In this document: piece by piece, positions 19,325 through 27,347 of the stretch
Numbering within the stretch: position 1 is the stretch's first letter
How the letters are laid out: each line of letters starts with the position of its first letter
Origin: Amycolatopsis antarctica
Lineage (GTDB): Bacteria; Actinomycetota; Actinomycetes; Mycobacteriales; Pseudonocardiaceae
Length of the DNA stretch: 64,000 nucleotides
Reading direction: 5' to 3'
Assembly (NCBI RefSeq): GCF_002262875.1
Contig: NZ_NKYE01000004.1
Span: 345,150 to 409,149 of the forward strand
Translations under genes and position numbers: made by a program
Notes under the pieces: generated by a model
What the model saw: the letters and a program-made list of their open reading frames with translations, nothing else
Database searches by the model: none
Told to the model about the DNA's origin: nothing

Positions 19325-20427
19325 AGCGCGACCGGCGCGAACGGCAGCTCGTGCGCCACGGCGACCGCCTCGTTGGTGACCGCACCGGCGTGGGTGTTCA
19401 GCCCCTTCGCCAGGCTCGCGTCCTGGCGAAGGGCGGTCTCCCAGCCGTGCGCGGCGAGCTGCACCGCGTAGGGCAGCGTCACGTTGGTCAGGCCGTAGGT
19501 CGAGGTGCGCGGCACCGCACCCGGCATGTTGGCGACGCAGTAGAACACCGAGTCGTGCACCGCGTAGGTGGGCTCGTCGTGCGTGGTGGGCCGGGAGTCG
19601 GCGAAGCAACCACCCTGGTCGATCGCGATGTCGACGAGCACGCTGCCCGGCTTCATCCGGGACACCAGGTGGTTGGACACCAGCTTCGGCGCCTTCGCCC
19701 CGGGAACGAGCACCGCCCCGATCACCATGTCGGCCTCGAGCACCGACTCCTCGACGGACAGGGCGTTGGAGGCGACGGTGCGGATCCGGCCGCCGAAGTC
19801 GTTGTCGATCTGCCGCAGCCGGTCGACGTTGGTATCCAGGATCTCGACGTCCGAGCCGAGGCCGAGGGCGACCCTGGCGGCGTTGATGCCCGCCACGCCG
19901 CCGCCGATGACGACGACCCGCGCCGGGTGCACGCCGGGGATGCCGCCGGGCAGGACGCCGCGCCCGCCGCTGGGCTTCATCAGTGCGTAGGCGCCGACCT
20001 GCGGGGCCAGCCTGCCCGCGACCTCGGACATCGGGGCCAGCAGCGGCAGCGCGCCGTTCGCGGTCTGCACGGTCTCGTAGGCGATGGCGGTGGTGCCCGC
20101 GTCGACCAGCGCGTCGGTGAGCGCACGGTCGGCCGCCAGGTGCAGGTAGGTGAACAGCACCTGGTCGCGGCGCAGCCTGCCGTACTCGGCGGCGATGGGC
20201 TCCTTGACCTTGAGCACCAGTTCACCCTGGGCCCAGGTCTCGTCGGCGGTGCCGAGCACCTTGGCCCCGGCGGCGAGGTACTCCTCGTCGGTGATCGAGG
20301 AGCCGATGCCCGCCCCGGCCTCCACGAAGACGTCGTGGCCGCGGCCGGTCAGTTCGTGCACGCCGGCCGGGGTCAGCGCGACCCGGTATTCATGCTTCTT
20401 GATCTCACGGGGAACGGCGATGCGCAC
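19321..20427 (-). CDS. ald: Alanine dehydrogenase
   Basis: The 368-residue enzyme interconverts L-alanine and pyruvate plus ammonia with NAD. It starts [20 protein letters not shown] at a GTG with GGAGG five bases upstream. Visible family marks are [10 protein letters not shown] (pyruvate-binding Arg), [14 protein letters not shown] (catalytic His), the Rossmann [20 protein letters not shown] near residue 170, and [14 protein letters not shown]. The C-terminus [18 protein letters not shown] is also typical. The length is normal. A PucR-type regulator lies directly upstream on the same strand, 139 bp away. A small palindrome, GTGCC-ACC-GGCAC at 20497-20509, sits in that gap and could be a control site. 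Confidence 0.96.
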   Translation of the reverse strand: MRIAVPREIKKHEYRVALTPAGVHELTGRGHDVFVEAGAGIGSSITDEEYLAAGAKVLGTADETWAQGELVLKVKEPIAAEYGRLRRDQVLFTYLHLAADRALTDALVDAGTTAIAYETVQTANGALPLLAPMSEVAGRLAPQVGAYALMKPSGGRGVLPGGIPGVHPARVVVIGGGVAGINAARVALGLGSDVEILDTNVDRLRQIDNDFGGRIRTVASNALSVEESVLEADMVIGAVLVPGAKAPKLVSNHLVSRMKPGSVLVDIAIDQGGCFADSRPTTHDEPTYAVHDSVFYCVANMPGAVPRTSTYGLTNVTLPYAVQLAAHGWETALRQDASLAKGLNTHAGAVTNEAVAVAHELPFAPVAL

Positions 20428-20566
20428 GGCTGCCTCCTGCGGCCTGGATGAACTGCGGTGGTGACAACGGTGAACCACCCGGACGGCGGTGTCATCGTGC
20501 CACCGGCACAAGCTTGCCCCTTCTTTCTTGTTCCAGCAGCACTGCCAGTGTCGCCGTGCGCGCACG

Positions 20567-22117
20567 TCAGTTCCAGCGCAGGGCGACGAGCTGCACGACG
20601 AGTGCGAGCCGTACGTCGGGCTGGTCGAGGTCCAGCGAGGAGAGCTCCAGCAGCTTGCGGACCCGGTACCGCAGGGTGTTCGGATGGATCCGCAGTGCAC
20701 GCGCGGCCGACCGCGGATCGCCGGGGTGCCGGAGCCATTCGTACAGCGTGCTCACGTACTCGGTGCCGTGGGCGGAGTCGTGCTCCCGCAAGGAATCCAG
20801 CGGTCCCAGCTCGCCCACCCTTGCCGGCGTCGAGACCGTGGCCGCCCGGTGCAACGCGAGCTGCGGCCACGCCTCGCCGAAACTCACCACCTCGCCCGCG
20901 ACGACGCCGGAACGCAGCAGCGACAACGCCTCCTCCGCCTGCGCGCGGGACACCGCGAGCCGCGCCACGTCGAACGCGCCACCCGCGGCCACCCGCAGCG
21001 TGGCGATCTTGCCGCGCGCCGGGAGGTCGGCCAGCGCCTCGCGCAGCGCCGGCCACTCGCCGTCCGGGACGACGGCGTACAGCAGTCCGCGCAGCTCGGT
21101 CGCCACCTGCCGGGTGCCCATGCCCTGGGCGATGCGCTCCAGCAGGGACAGCCGCAGCGCCTCGCCGTCCGAGGTTCCCCGCCCGCCCTCGGTGTCGATC
21201 ACCACGACGCGGTGCGGTTCCGCGGCCAGGCCGAGTTCGGTCACCGCGGTGCGAGCGGCCACGGTGCCGTCGAGCAGTCCGCGCAGCAGTTCGGCCGAGG
21301 CGCGACGGTCGGCGTCCACCTGCGTCCGCCTGCGCAGCAGGTGCAGTGCCACCACCGGGGCGGCGTCGGCGAAGGCGGCCGCCCGCTCGTCGGACACCGG
21401 TCCGGTGACCACCGCCCACATCGATCCGAGCAGTTCCCCGCCCATCCGGATCGGCACGATCAGCCGGGGCAGCGTGCCGTCCCGCTGACCCGGTACGAAG
21501 ATCGTCTGGTGGCCGCGGGAGAGCTCGCGGAACACGCCGCGGGAGCGGAAACGGGTGAGCACGTCGTCCGGGATGCGGCGGCCCATGATCGTCGAGACCC
21601 GAGCGGGATCGGTGAGGTCCTGGCGGGAGGAGTACGCGAGCACCCGGGAGTTGGTGTCCTCGATGGTCACCGGGGCGTCCACCACGGCCGCCGCCGCGTC
21701 CGCGAGGCGGAACAGATCGCTCGCGACCGGGTCGCCCTCGCGCTCGTCGGATTCGTCGGTGATCGCGTCGAGGACGGTGCGCAGCAACCAGACGAGCTGT
21801 GCCCACGAGGTCGCCGTGTTCACCTCGACCAGTGCGATCCCGGTGGAGCGGGCGGTGCGCCGGATGGCCGCCTTCCCGGCGAGCGGGGCCTTCAGCAGCA
21901 CGGCGGCGACCTGGCGGGCGGCGCAGGCCTCGATCAGCGCGACCGCCTCGCTCGGGGCGGAGGTGGCCACGCCCAGCACCAGGTCGCCCGCCGCGAGTTG
22001 CCCACCGTCCGGCTCGGCGATCACCACGTCGCCGACGGCCGGGCAGTCGGCGGGGGTGTGCAGCAGGCGCAACAGGGTCGGCCCGACCCGGTCGACGACG
22101 CTCTGCACGGCTGCCAT
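20567..22117 (-). CDS. PucR/CdaR-family regulator, AdeR-like
   Basis: The 516-residue protein starts MAAVQSVVDRVGPTLLRLLH. It has an N-terminal PucR-type sensor region (residues about 10-125), a middle region resembling a GGDEF-like CdaR domain (about 150-400), and a C-terminal helix-turn-helix with DPRSAARALRIHPNTLRYRV followed by RKLLELSSLDL. That terminal motif is the PucR family signature. In Bacillus subtilis a PucR-family protein, AdeR, activates ald. The present gene lies just upstream of ald on the same strand, so an alanine-responsive activator is the best reading. No strong ribosome site precedes ATG 22117; the nearest is AAGG about 15 bases away, so the start is moderately sure. 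Confidence 0.88.
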   Translation of the reverse strand: MAAVQSVVDRVGPTLLRLLHTPADCPAVGDVVIAEPDGGQLAAGDLVLGVATSAPSEAVALIEACAARQVAAVLLKAPLAGKAAIRRTARSTGIALVEVNTATSWAQLVWLLRTVLDAITDESDEREGDPVASDLFRLADAAAAVVDAPVTIEDTNSRVLAYSSRQDLTDPARVSTIMGRRIPDDVLTRFRSRGVFRELSRGHQTIFVPGQRDGTLPRLIVPIRMGGELLGSMWAVVTGPVSDERAAAFADAAPVVALHLLRRRTQVDADRRASAELLRGLLDGTVAARTAVTELGLAAEPHRVVVIDTEGGRGTSDGEALRLSLLERIAQGMGTRQVATELRGLLYAVVPDGEWPALREALADLPARGKIATLRVAAGGAFDVARLAVSRAQAEEALSLLRSGVVAGEVVSFGEAWPQLALHRAATVSTPARVGELGPLDSLREHDSAHGTEYVSTLYEWLRHPGDPRSAARALRIHPNTLRYRVRKLLELSSLDLDQPDVRLALVVQLVALRWN

Positions 22118-22628
22118 CAGCGTTCGGAAACCTTGTGACGGAGGGAAAGCCCGTTGCGGGCGATGGCCGGGGCCGGGACGCCGGAGGTCGGGGGCAGCAA
22201 TGGGCGTGCCGCCGGGGTGAGCGGCGCGGAACGGGCCAGGGCCCGGCTGCCGATCGCCATCGGCCCATCGTACTTTCCGCACCCGATCCATCCGTGTGGA
22301 CACAACCCGCCCCAGGTCCCGTCCGCCCCCGAACGGATCACCTCAGCCACCCGATCGAGTGGCAACACGTGCGCCATTCCGCCATACGTCGACATATTGC
22401 GGCGAGACGGAACGCAATATGTCGACGTATGGCGATGCCTTGCGCACGATGGATCGCAATACGTCGACATATTGCGGCAACAAGCGCATCGTGGTTGGCG
22501 CGGTGGCCGGGGCGAGCGCTCCCAGGGGGTGGAACCCGGTTGGGCCGGATGGCAGACCTGGATAGCTTCGCCTCATGGCCTGCGCGCGGCCAGCCGACCG
22601 AAGACGCCCGCACCGCGAGGAGAAGCAG
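22118..22628. other. 511-bp intergenic region between pucR and metY
   Basis: I see no coding gene. The stretch holds the palindrome triplet described separately (22381-22476) and, on its right side, the promoter and AGGAG ribosome site of metY. Several open frames cross it, but their apparent peptide repeats (STYC, QYVDIL) are only translations of the palindromes. Confidence 0.6.
22381..22476. repeat. Triplet of 22-bp GTCGAC-centred palindromes (copy A)
   Basis: Three units lie at 22381-22402, 22413-22434 and 22455-22476. Each has the half-site CGCAATAYGTC joined to its reverse complement GACRTATTGCG, with GCCATAC replacing GCAATAC in one arm of units 1 and 2. Units 1 and 2 together form a perfect 21-bp stem with an 11-base loop. 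Centres are 33 and 42 bases apart. A second triplet of the same family lies at 45980-46068. This AT-rich island stands out from the GC-rich surroundings. Confidence 0.88.
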
Positions 22629-23942
22629 ATGACCGAAGCAGCCGAGGGCCGGGCCTGGTCCTTCGAGACCAAGCAGATCCACTCCGGTGCCGAGCCCGAT
22701 CCCGCCACCGGTGCGCGCGCCACGCCGATCTACCAGACGACCTCGTACGTCTTCCGGGACAGCCAGCACGGCGCCGACCTGTTCAGCCTCGCCGAGCCAG
22801 GCAACATCTACACCCGGATCATGAACCCGACGCAGGACGTTCTCGAGCAGCGCGTCGCCGCTCTCGAGGGCGGTGTGGCAGCCCTCGCCTTCGCTTCCGG
22901 TTCGGCCGCCACGACGGCCGCGATCCTGAACCTCGCCGGTGTCGGGGACCACTTCGTCTCCAGCCCCTCGCTGTACGGCGGCACCTACAACCTCTTCCAC
23001 TACACCCTGCCCAAGCTCGGCGTGGAGGTCACCTTCGTCGACGACCAGGACGACATCGAGCAGTGGCGGGCCGCCGTGCGGCCGAACACGAAGCTGTTCT
23101 TCGCCGAGACGCTCGCCAACCCGGGCAGCAACGTCCTCGACATCCGCGCGGTCGCCGATGCCGCCCACGAGTCCGGGGTACCGCTGGTCGTGGACAACAC
23201 CGTGCCGACGCCGTTCCTGCTGCGCCCGATCGAGCACGGCGCCGACGTCGTCGTGCACTCGGCGACCAAGTACCTGGGCGGCCACGGCACCACGGTCGCC
23301 GGCGTGCTGGTCGACGGCGGCACCTTCGATTTCGGTGCCGACCCGGAGCGCTTCCCCGGCTTCAACGAGCCGGACCCCAGCTACCACGGCCTCAAGTACT
23401 GGGAGGCGCTCGGACCGGGCGCGTACGCGGCGAAGGCCCGCGTGCAGATCCTGCGCGACACCGGTGCCGCGATCGCCCCGTTGAACAGTTTCCTCATCCT
23501 GCAGGGAATCGAGACGCTGTCGCTGCGCCTGGAGCGGCACGTCTTCAACGCGAAGGCGCTCGCCGAGTGGCTGGAGGCGCGGGACGAGGTGGCCAAGGTC
23601 TACTATGCCAGCCTGCCGTCCAGCCCGTGGTACGAGGCGGCGAAGAAGTACCTTCCCGGCGGAGCGGGCGCGGTGCTCTCCTTCGACCTGCACGGCGGCG
23701 TCGACGCCGGTCGCGCCTTCGTGGACGGCACCGAGCTGCACAGCCAGCTCGTCAACATCGGTGACGTCCGAAGCCTCATCGTCCATCCGGCCAGCACCAC
23801 GCACAGCCAGCTCAGCCCGGAGGAGCAGCTCACCAGTGGCGTCACGCCCGGTCTGGTGCGCCTCGCCGTCGGGCTGGAAGGCGTCGAGGACCTCAAGGCC
23901 GATCTGGAGGCCGGTTTCCGGGCGGCCAAGGCCGCTCAGTGA
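22629..23942 (+). CDS. metY: O-acetylhomoserine aminocarboxypropyltransferase (sulfhydrylase)
   Basis: The 437-residue PLP enzyme makes homocysteine (or methionine) from O-acetylhomoserine and sulfide (or methanethiol). Features are the N-terminal [40 protein letters not shown], and the PLP lysine in [13 protein letters not shown] near residue 213. The length is that of MetY rather than the shorter MetB. AGGAG lies six bases before ATG 22629. Its stop overlaps the start of metX by four bases (GTGA), so the two consecutive steps of direct sulfhydrylation are made as one unit. The sulfate-activation genes at 50.7-53.2 kb would supply the sulfide. Confidence 0.95.
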   Translation: MTEAAEGRAWSFETKQIHSGAEPDPATGARATPIYQTTSYVFRDSQHGADLFSLAEPGNIYTRIMNPTQDVLEQRVAALEGGVAALAFASGSAATTAAILNLAGVGDHFVSSPSLYGGTYNLFHYTLPKLGVEVTFVDDQDDIEQWRAAVRPNTKLFFAETLANPGSNVLDIRAVADAAHESGVPLVVDNTVPTPFLLRPIEHGADVVVHSATKYLGGHGTTVAGVLVDGGTFDFGADPERFPGFNEPDPSYHGLKYWEALGPGAYAAKARVQILRDTGAAIAPLNSFLILQGIETLSLRLERHVFNAKALAEWLEARDEVAKVYYASLPSSPWYEAAKKYLPGGAGAVLSFDLHGGVDAGRAFVDGTELHSQLVNIGDVRSLIVHPASTTHSQLSPEEQLTSGVTPGLVRLAVGLEGVEDLKADLEAGFRAAKAAQ

Positions 23943-25084
23943 CCCAGGCGTCCGCGCCGGATCTCCCGCCCGTCACCGGTGCGTGGCGGGCGGGCGATCC
24001 GGCGGGGCGCAGGCAGTGGGTCTCGTCCCCGGACACGCTCGCGCTGGAGGCCGGGGACGAGCTGCCCGGCTTCACCCTGGCGTACGAGACCTGGGGAACC
24101 CTCGCCCCGGACGGTGCCAACGCCGTGCTGATCGAGCACGGCCTCACCGGTGACAGCCACGTCGCCGGCCCCGCGGAAGCGGGCCACCCCACCCCCGGCT
24201 GGTGGGGTGGCCTGGTGGGGCCGGGGCTCGGGCTGGATACCGAGGAGCTGTTCGTCGTCGTGCCCAACGCGCTGGGCGGCTGCCAGGGTTCGACCGGTCC
24301 GTCCTCAGTGGATCCGGACGGAAAGCCTTGGGGCAGCAGGTTTCCCGTCCTCACGACACGGGATCTGGTGACGGCCGAGGTGGCGCTCGCCGACGCCCTC
24401 GGCATCGGCCGGTGGGCCGCGGTGCTGGGCGGGTCGATGGGCGGGATGCGGGCGCTGGAGTGGGCGGTCTCCCAGCCGGACCGGGTCGCGTCGCTGCTGG
24501 TGCTCGCCGCGCCCGCCGCCGCCTCGGCCGACCAGATCGCCTGGGCCTCGCCCCAGTTGCACGCCATCACCGGCGACCGGGGGTGGCGCGGTGGCGACTA
24601 CTACGACGCCGATCCGGGCGACGGGCCGCATCACGGGCTGGGCGTGGCCCGGCGCATCGCGCACATCACCTACCGCAGTGAACCCGAACTGGCACACCGG
24701 TTCGGACGCGTGCCGCAAGGTGCGGAGGATCCGTTGCGTGGTGGCCGTTTCGCTGTTGAGTCCTATGTGGACCATCACGCGGACAAGCTGGTCCGCCGGT
24801 TCGACGCGGGCAGCTACGTCACCCTCACCCGCACGATGAACACCCACGATGTCGGCCGGGACCGCGGCGGTGTCGGTGCCGCGCTGCGCAGGGTCCGGGC
24901 GCGGACGATGACGGTGGGTGTCGACAGCGACCGGCTCTATCCCGTCGCGCAGACGCGGGCGCTGGCCGAGGGGACAGGTGGCGAGCACGTGGAGATCTCC
25001 TCGCTGTACGGGCACGACGCTTTCCTGCTGGAGACGGCCCAGATCACCCCGCACGTCACCCGGCTGCTGGCGCACGCCACCTGA
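23939..25084 (+). CDS. metX: Homoserine O-acetyltransferase
   Basis: The 381-residue alpha/beta-hydrolase-fold enzyme transfers acetyl from acetyl-CoA to homoserine, the first committed step to methionine. Key marks are AYETWGTLAPDGANAVLIEH, the nucleophile elbow GGSMGGMRALEW (Ser near residue 164), NTHDVGRDRGGVGAALRRVR, the acid in VGVDSDRLYP, and the histidine in YGHDAFLLE. The GTG start at 23939 lies inside the end of metY. Actinobacterial MetX proteins use acetyl rather than succinyl donors, which agrees with the neighbouring MetY. Confidence 0.95.
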   Translation: MTQASAPDLPPVTGAWRAGDPAGRRQWVSSPDTLALEAGDELPGFTLAYETWGTLAPDGANAVLIEHGLTGDSHVAGPAEAGHPTPGWWGGLVGPGLGLDTEELFVVVPNALGGCQGSTGPSSVDPDGKPWGSRFPVLTTRDLVTAEVALADALGIGRWAAVLGGSMGGMRALEWAVSQPDRVASLLVLAAPAAASADQIAWASPQLHAITGDRGWRGGDYYDADPGDGPHHGLGVARRIAHITYRSEPELAHRFGRVPQGAEDPLRGGRFAVESYVDHHADKLVRRFDAGSYVTLTRTMNTHDVGRDRGGVGAALRRVRARTMTVGVDSDRLYPVAQTRALAEGTGGEHVEISSLYGHDAFLLETAQITPHVTRLLAHAT

Positions 25085-25106
25085 CGCCCACCCGTGCCCT
25101 GCTGCG

Positions 25107-25616
25107 TCAGGAGAGGGCTTCGGCGATCCAGTCCGATACCGGCAGATCGCGTTCGATGCACTCGCCGGACAACCGGATCGTCCAGCGCAGGGCCTGCAGC
25201 AGCAGGCTCTCCACCTCGTCCGGCGCGGCGTTGGCCAGCGCGATCTCCACCTGCTCGGCGGCCGCGTCGGTGTTGCCGTGCACCTCGGCGAGCAGCGTCC
25301 GCACCGCCGTGCGGACGGGCGGATCGGCCTGGTCTATCGACACCTCCTCGCCGTCGGAGTCGAAGACCTGCACCTTCACCGGCGCGGTGCCGCCGTCGCC
25401 GAGGGTGGCGACCATGCCGCTGCACTCGCCGAACAGCAGCAGCATCATCTCGCGTGTCTCGGCGGAGCGCCCCTCGGTATCGGGCGCCGTCGGCCGCACC
25501 TGATCCAGCGCCTCGTCGTCGGCGCCCAGGTGCATGGCGATGAGGGCGCGCTGCGCCTGGGCGACCAGCCCGCCTTCGTCGTCCTCGCTACTCGGCTGCA
25601 CGTGCCCATCAAACAC
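25107..25616 (-). CDS. Conserved-type hypothetical protein, acidic and helical
   Basis: The 169-residue product is acidic and mostly helical. It starts MFDGHVQPSSEDDEGGLVAQ and ends ERDLPVSDWIAEALS. There is no signal peptide, membrane segment or motif that I recognise. It contains one possible helical-repeat stretch (NTDAAAEQVEIALANAAPDE). The start could be GTG 25616 or GTG 25601; neither has a strong ribosome site. It is convergent with metX and lies 49 bp after the BkaR-like gene on the same strand, so co-transcription with that regulator is possible. Coding is supported by codon bias and an even charge pattern only. Confidence 0.65.
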   Translation of the reverse strand: MFDGHVQPSSEDDEGGLVAQAQRALIAMHLGADDEALDQVRPTAPDTEGRSAETREMMLLLFGECSGMVATLGDGGTAPVKVQVFDSDGEEVSIDQADPPVRTAVRTLLAEVHGNTDAAAEQVEIALANAAPDEVESLLLQALRWTIRLSGECIERDLPVSDWIAEALS

Positions 25617-25666
25617 CAGAGATCGCGGAATTGGGATCCTCCGCGGGTGCGCTCCCTTGCCGGAGG

Positions 25667-26257
25667 TCAGCCCGCGGCGCGCAGTGCACCGAGAGCGAGC
25701 CTGCCCAGCAGGGTCGCGAGCTGGGCGTCACTGAGGTGGCGGTTGTGCGGTGTGGAGTTGATCAGCCCGAACACGGCGTGTGCGGCGGAGCGGGCCTCCG
25801 TCTCGCCGACTCCGGGCACGGCGTCGCGGATCGCCCGCACCCACACCTCGACGTACCGCCGTTGCAGGGCGCGGACCTGCTTGCGGTCCTCGTCGGTGAG
25901 ATTGCCCAGGTTGCGTTCCTGCACGGTGATCAGCGCGGGGTGGGCGAGCGCGAAGTCGACGTGGAACTCGACGAGCTGTGCGAGCACCTCCTGGGCGTCG
26001 GCCACCGCCTCGGCGCGGCCGCTGCCGCCGTCCAACAGGAAGGTGCTGATCGAGGTCAGCATCTCGCCGAGCATGGCGTCCTTGCTGCGGAAGTGCCGGT
26101 AGAGCGCCGGGCCGGAGATGCCGACGGCGGCGCCGATGTCGTCGATGCCGACACCGTGGAAACCGTGCCTGGCGAACAGTTCCGCCGCCGCGGCGAGAAT
26201 CTGCTCGCGTCTGCTGGATTTCGCGTTGGTCGCGAGCGGTGTCGGCTGGGACGGCAT
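25667..26257 (-). CDS. TetR-family repressor, BkaR-like
   Basis: The 196-residue product starts MPSQPTPLATNAKSSRREQI. A TetR DNA-binding domain covers about residues 15-60 (FHGVGIDDIGAAVGISGPAL then YRHFRSKDAMLGEM). The C-terminal region resembles regulators of acyl-CoA catabolism (LVEFHVDFALAHPALITVQE). ATG 26257 is chosen because an upstream in-frame start at 26299 would place the operator 26277-26296 inside the coding region. In Mycobacterium tuberculosis the TetR protein BkaR sits beside accA1-accD1-fadE19. The same gene types follow here after one intervening gene, and the operator of this gene recurs twice in front of accD. Acyl-CoA intermediates are the likely ligand. Confidence 0.88.
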   Translation of the reverse strand: MPSQPTPLATNAKSSRREQILAAAAELFARHGFHGVGIDDIGAAVGISGPALYRHFRSKDAMLGEMLTSISTFLLDGGSGRAEAVADAQEVLAQLVEFHVDFALAHPALITVQERNLGNLTDEDRKQVRALQRRYVEVWVRAIRDAVPGVGETEARSAAHAVFGLINSTPHNRHLSDAQLATLLGRLALGALRAAG

Positions 26258-26276
26258 CGGCACATCGTATGCGCCG

Positions 26277-26296
26277 ACGTTAGCGAGCGCTAACGT
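26277..26296. promoter_or_regulatory. Autoregulatory operator of the BkaR-like repressor
   Basis: ACGTTAGCGAGCGCTAACGT is a perfect 20-bp palindrome 20 bases before the repressor start. Its core GTTAG-N6-CTAAC (26279-26294) matches two sites in front of accD at 27266-27281 and 27294-27309. It can serve the repressor and, on the other side, the SGNH esterase gene. Confidence 0.82.
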
Positions 26297-26349
26297 CATG
26301 GCCTTTCGAGTTGAGCCAGTCGGCGTAACTCTGTGACCTGCGCTTCCGC

Positions 26350-26391
26350 AGTGATTAACGGACCTGGTAATTCTAAGTCGCGTTTATCACT
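26350..26391. promoter_or_regulatory. Inverted repeat in the leader of the SGNH esterase gene
   Basis: AGTGATTAACG (26350-26360) and CGTTTATCACT (26381-26391) are inverted repeats with a single mismatch and a 20-base spacer. They end 15 bases before the ATG. The stretch is AT-rich and may be an operator or a leader hairpin. It is unlike the BkaR-type sites. Confidence 0.5.
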
Positions 26392-26406
26392 CACGAAGGG
26401 CTCCCC

Positions 26407-27225
26407 ATGACCGCGCGCTCTCGTTCGTCTCGCTCGTTCACCCGCATGTTCGCGGCGCTCGGGGTCGCCGCCCTGGCGACGCTCGGCGCGGGCACCACCG
26501 CGTCCGCGGCCGAGGAGGCCGCCGTCAACTACGTCGCCCTCGGCGACTCGTACTCCGCGGGCGTGGGGGCGGGTGACTACGGCGACTCCGGTAGCTGCAA
26601 GCGCAGCGCCAACGCCTACCCGCAGCTCTGGGCCAACGCCAACAGCCCCGCCAGCTTCGAGTTCGCAGCCTGCCTCGGCGCCGTCACCGACGACGTCCTC
26701 TCCGGCCAGCTCGGCGCGCTGAACGCCGACACCTCGCTGGTCACCATCTCCATCGGCGGCAACGACGCCGGCTTCGTCGACGTGATGATCGACTGCACGC
26801 TGAGCAACGATCAGGGCTGTGTCGACCGGGTCGCCGAGGCCAAGGCCTTCGCCACCAGTGAGCTGCCCGGCCGCCTCGACAACGTCTACTCGCAGATCAA
26901 GTCGAAGGCCCCGAACGCCGACCTCGTCGTGCTGAACTACCCGCGCTTCTACGAGATCGGCGGCTCCTGCAACGGCGGGCTTAGCGACGTCAAGCGGGAG
27001 GCGATCAACTCCGGCGCGGACGCGCTGTCCGAGGTCACCTCCGAGCGTGCCTCCGCTGCCGGCGCGAAGTTCGCCGACGTGCGGACGAACTTCGCCGGTC
27101 ACGGCATCTGCTCGGAAGACTGGTGGCTGCGCAGTGTCACCGTTCCGGTCGACGAGTCGTACCACCCCAACGCCGCGGGCCAGTCGGGTGGCTACCTTCC
27201 CGCGCTGACCGGCGTCACCGGCTGA
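26407..27225 (+). CDS. Secreted SGNH/GDSL esterase-lipase
   Basis: The 272-residue product has a signal peptide (MTARSRSSRSFTRMFAALGV, hydrophobic core, then TTASAAEEA as the cleavage region near residue 34). The mature enzyme shows block I GDSYSAGVG, block III SIGGNDAGF and block V SYHPNAAGQ. These supply Ser, Gly/Asn and His of the SGNH type found in Streptomyces extracellular lipases. Six cysteines in the mature part would form three disulfides, as in those lipases. GAAGGG precedes the ATG. Placed between the BkaR-like regulator and its acyl-CoA operon, it may release fatty acids outside the cell, but it lacks the operator core directly at its own start. Confidence 0.92.
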   Translation: MTARSRSSRSFTRMFAALGVAALATLGAGTTASAAEEAAVNYVALGDSYSAGVGAGDYGDSGSCKRSANAYPQLWANANSPASFEFAACLGAVTDDVLSGQLGALNADTSLVTISIGGNDAGFVDVMIDCTLSNDQGCVDRVAEAKAFATSELPGRLDNVYSQIKSKAPNADLVVLNYPRFYEIGGSCNGGLSDVKREAINSGADALSEVTSERASAAGAKFADVRTNFAGHGICSEDWWLRSVTVPVDESYHPNAAGQSGGYLPALTGVTG

Positions 27226-27260
27226 CGACCGCCGCGCACCTCTTCGCACACCGCTGGACA

Positions 27261-27322
27261 CTCAGGTTAGTAGGCGCTAACATCCCGCTCGGGGTTAACG
27301 CCTACTAACCTGAGTTTTTTTT
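27261..27322 (+). promoter_or_regulatory. Twin BkaR-type operators that also form a terminator-like hairpin
   Basis: Two copies of the operator core stand head to head: GTTAGTAGGCGCTAAC (27266-27281) and GTTAACGCCTACTAAC (27294-27309). With flanking CTCAG and CTGAG they make a 21-bp stem (27261-27281 with 27294-27314) that has one mismatch and a 12-base loop. Eight T residues follow at 27315-27322. In RNA this is a textbook intrinsic terminator for the SGNH gene. In DNA it is a double operator 26-34 bases before the accD start. A promoter for accD must lie very near or within it. Confidence 0.82.
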
Positions 27323-27347
27323 CTGCCTGCGGATGACGAGGGAGGCC

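Noticed and set aside
22381..22476. parS or replication-origin-type sites
   Set aside because: The half-site does not match the parS core, and no parAB, dnaA or gyrase genes are near.
26258..26299. An earlier start for the BkaR-like repressor at 26299
   Set aside because: It would place a perfect operator palindrome inside the coding region, and the extra residues match no TetR family N-terminus.
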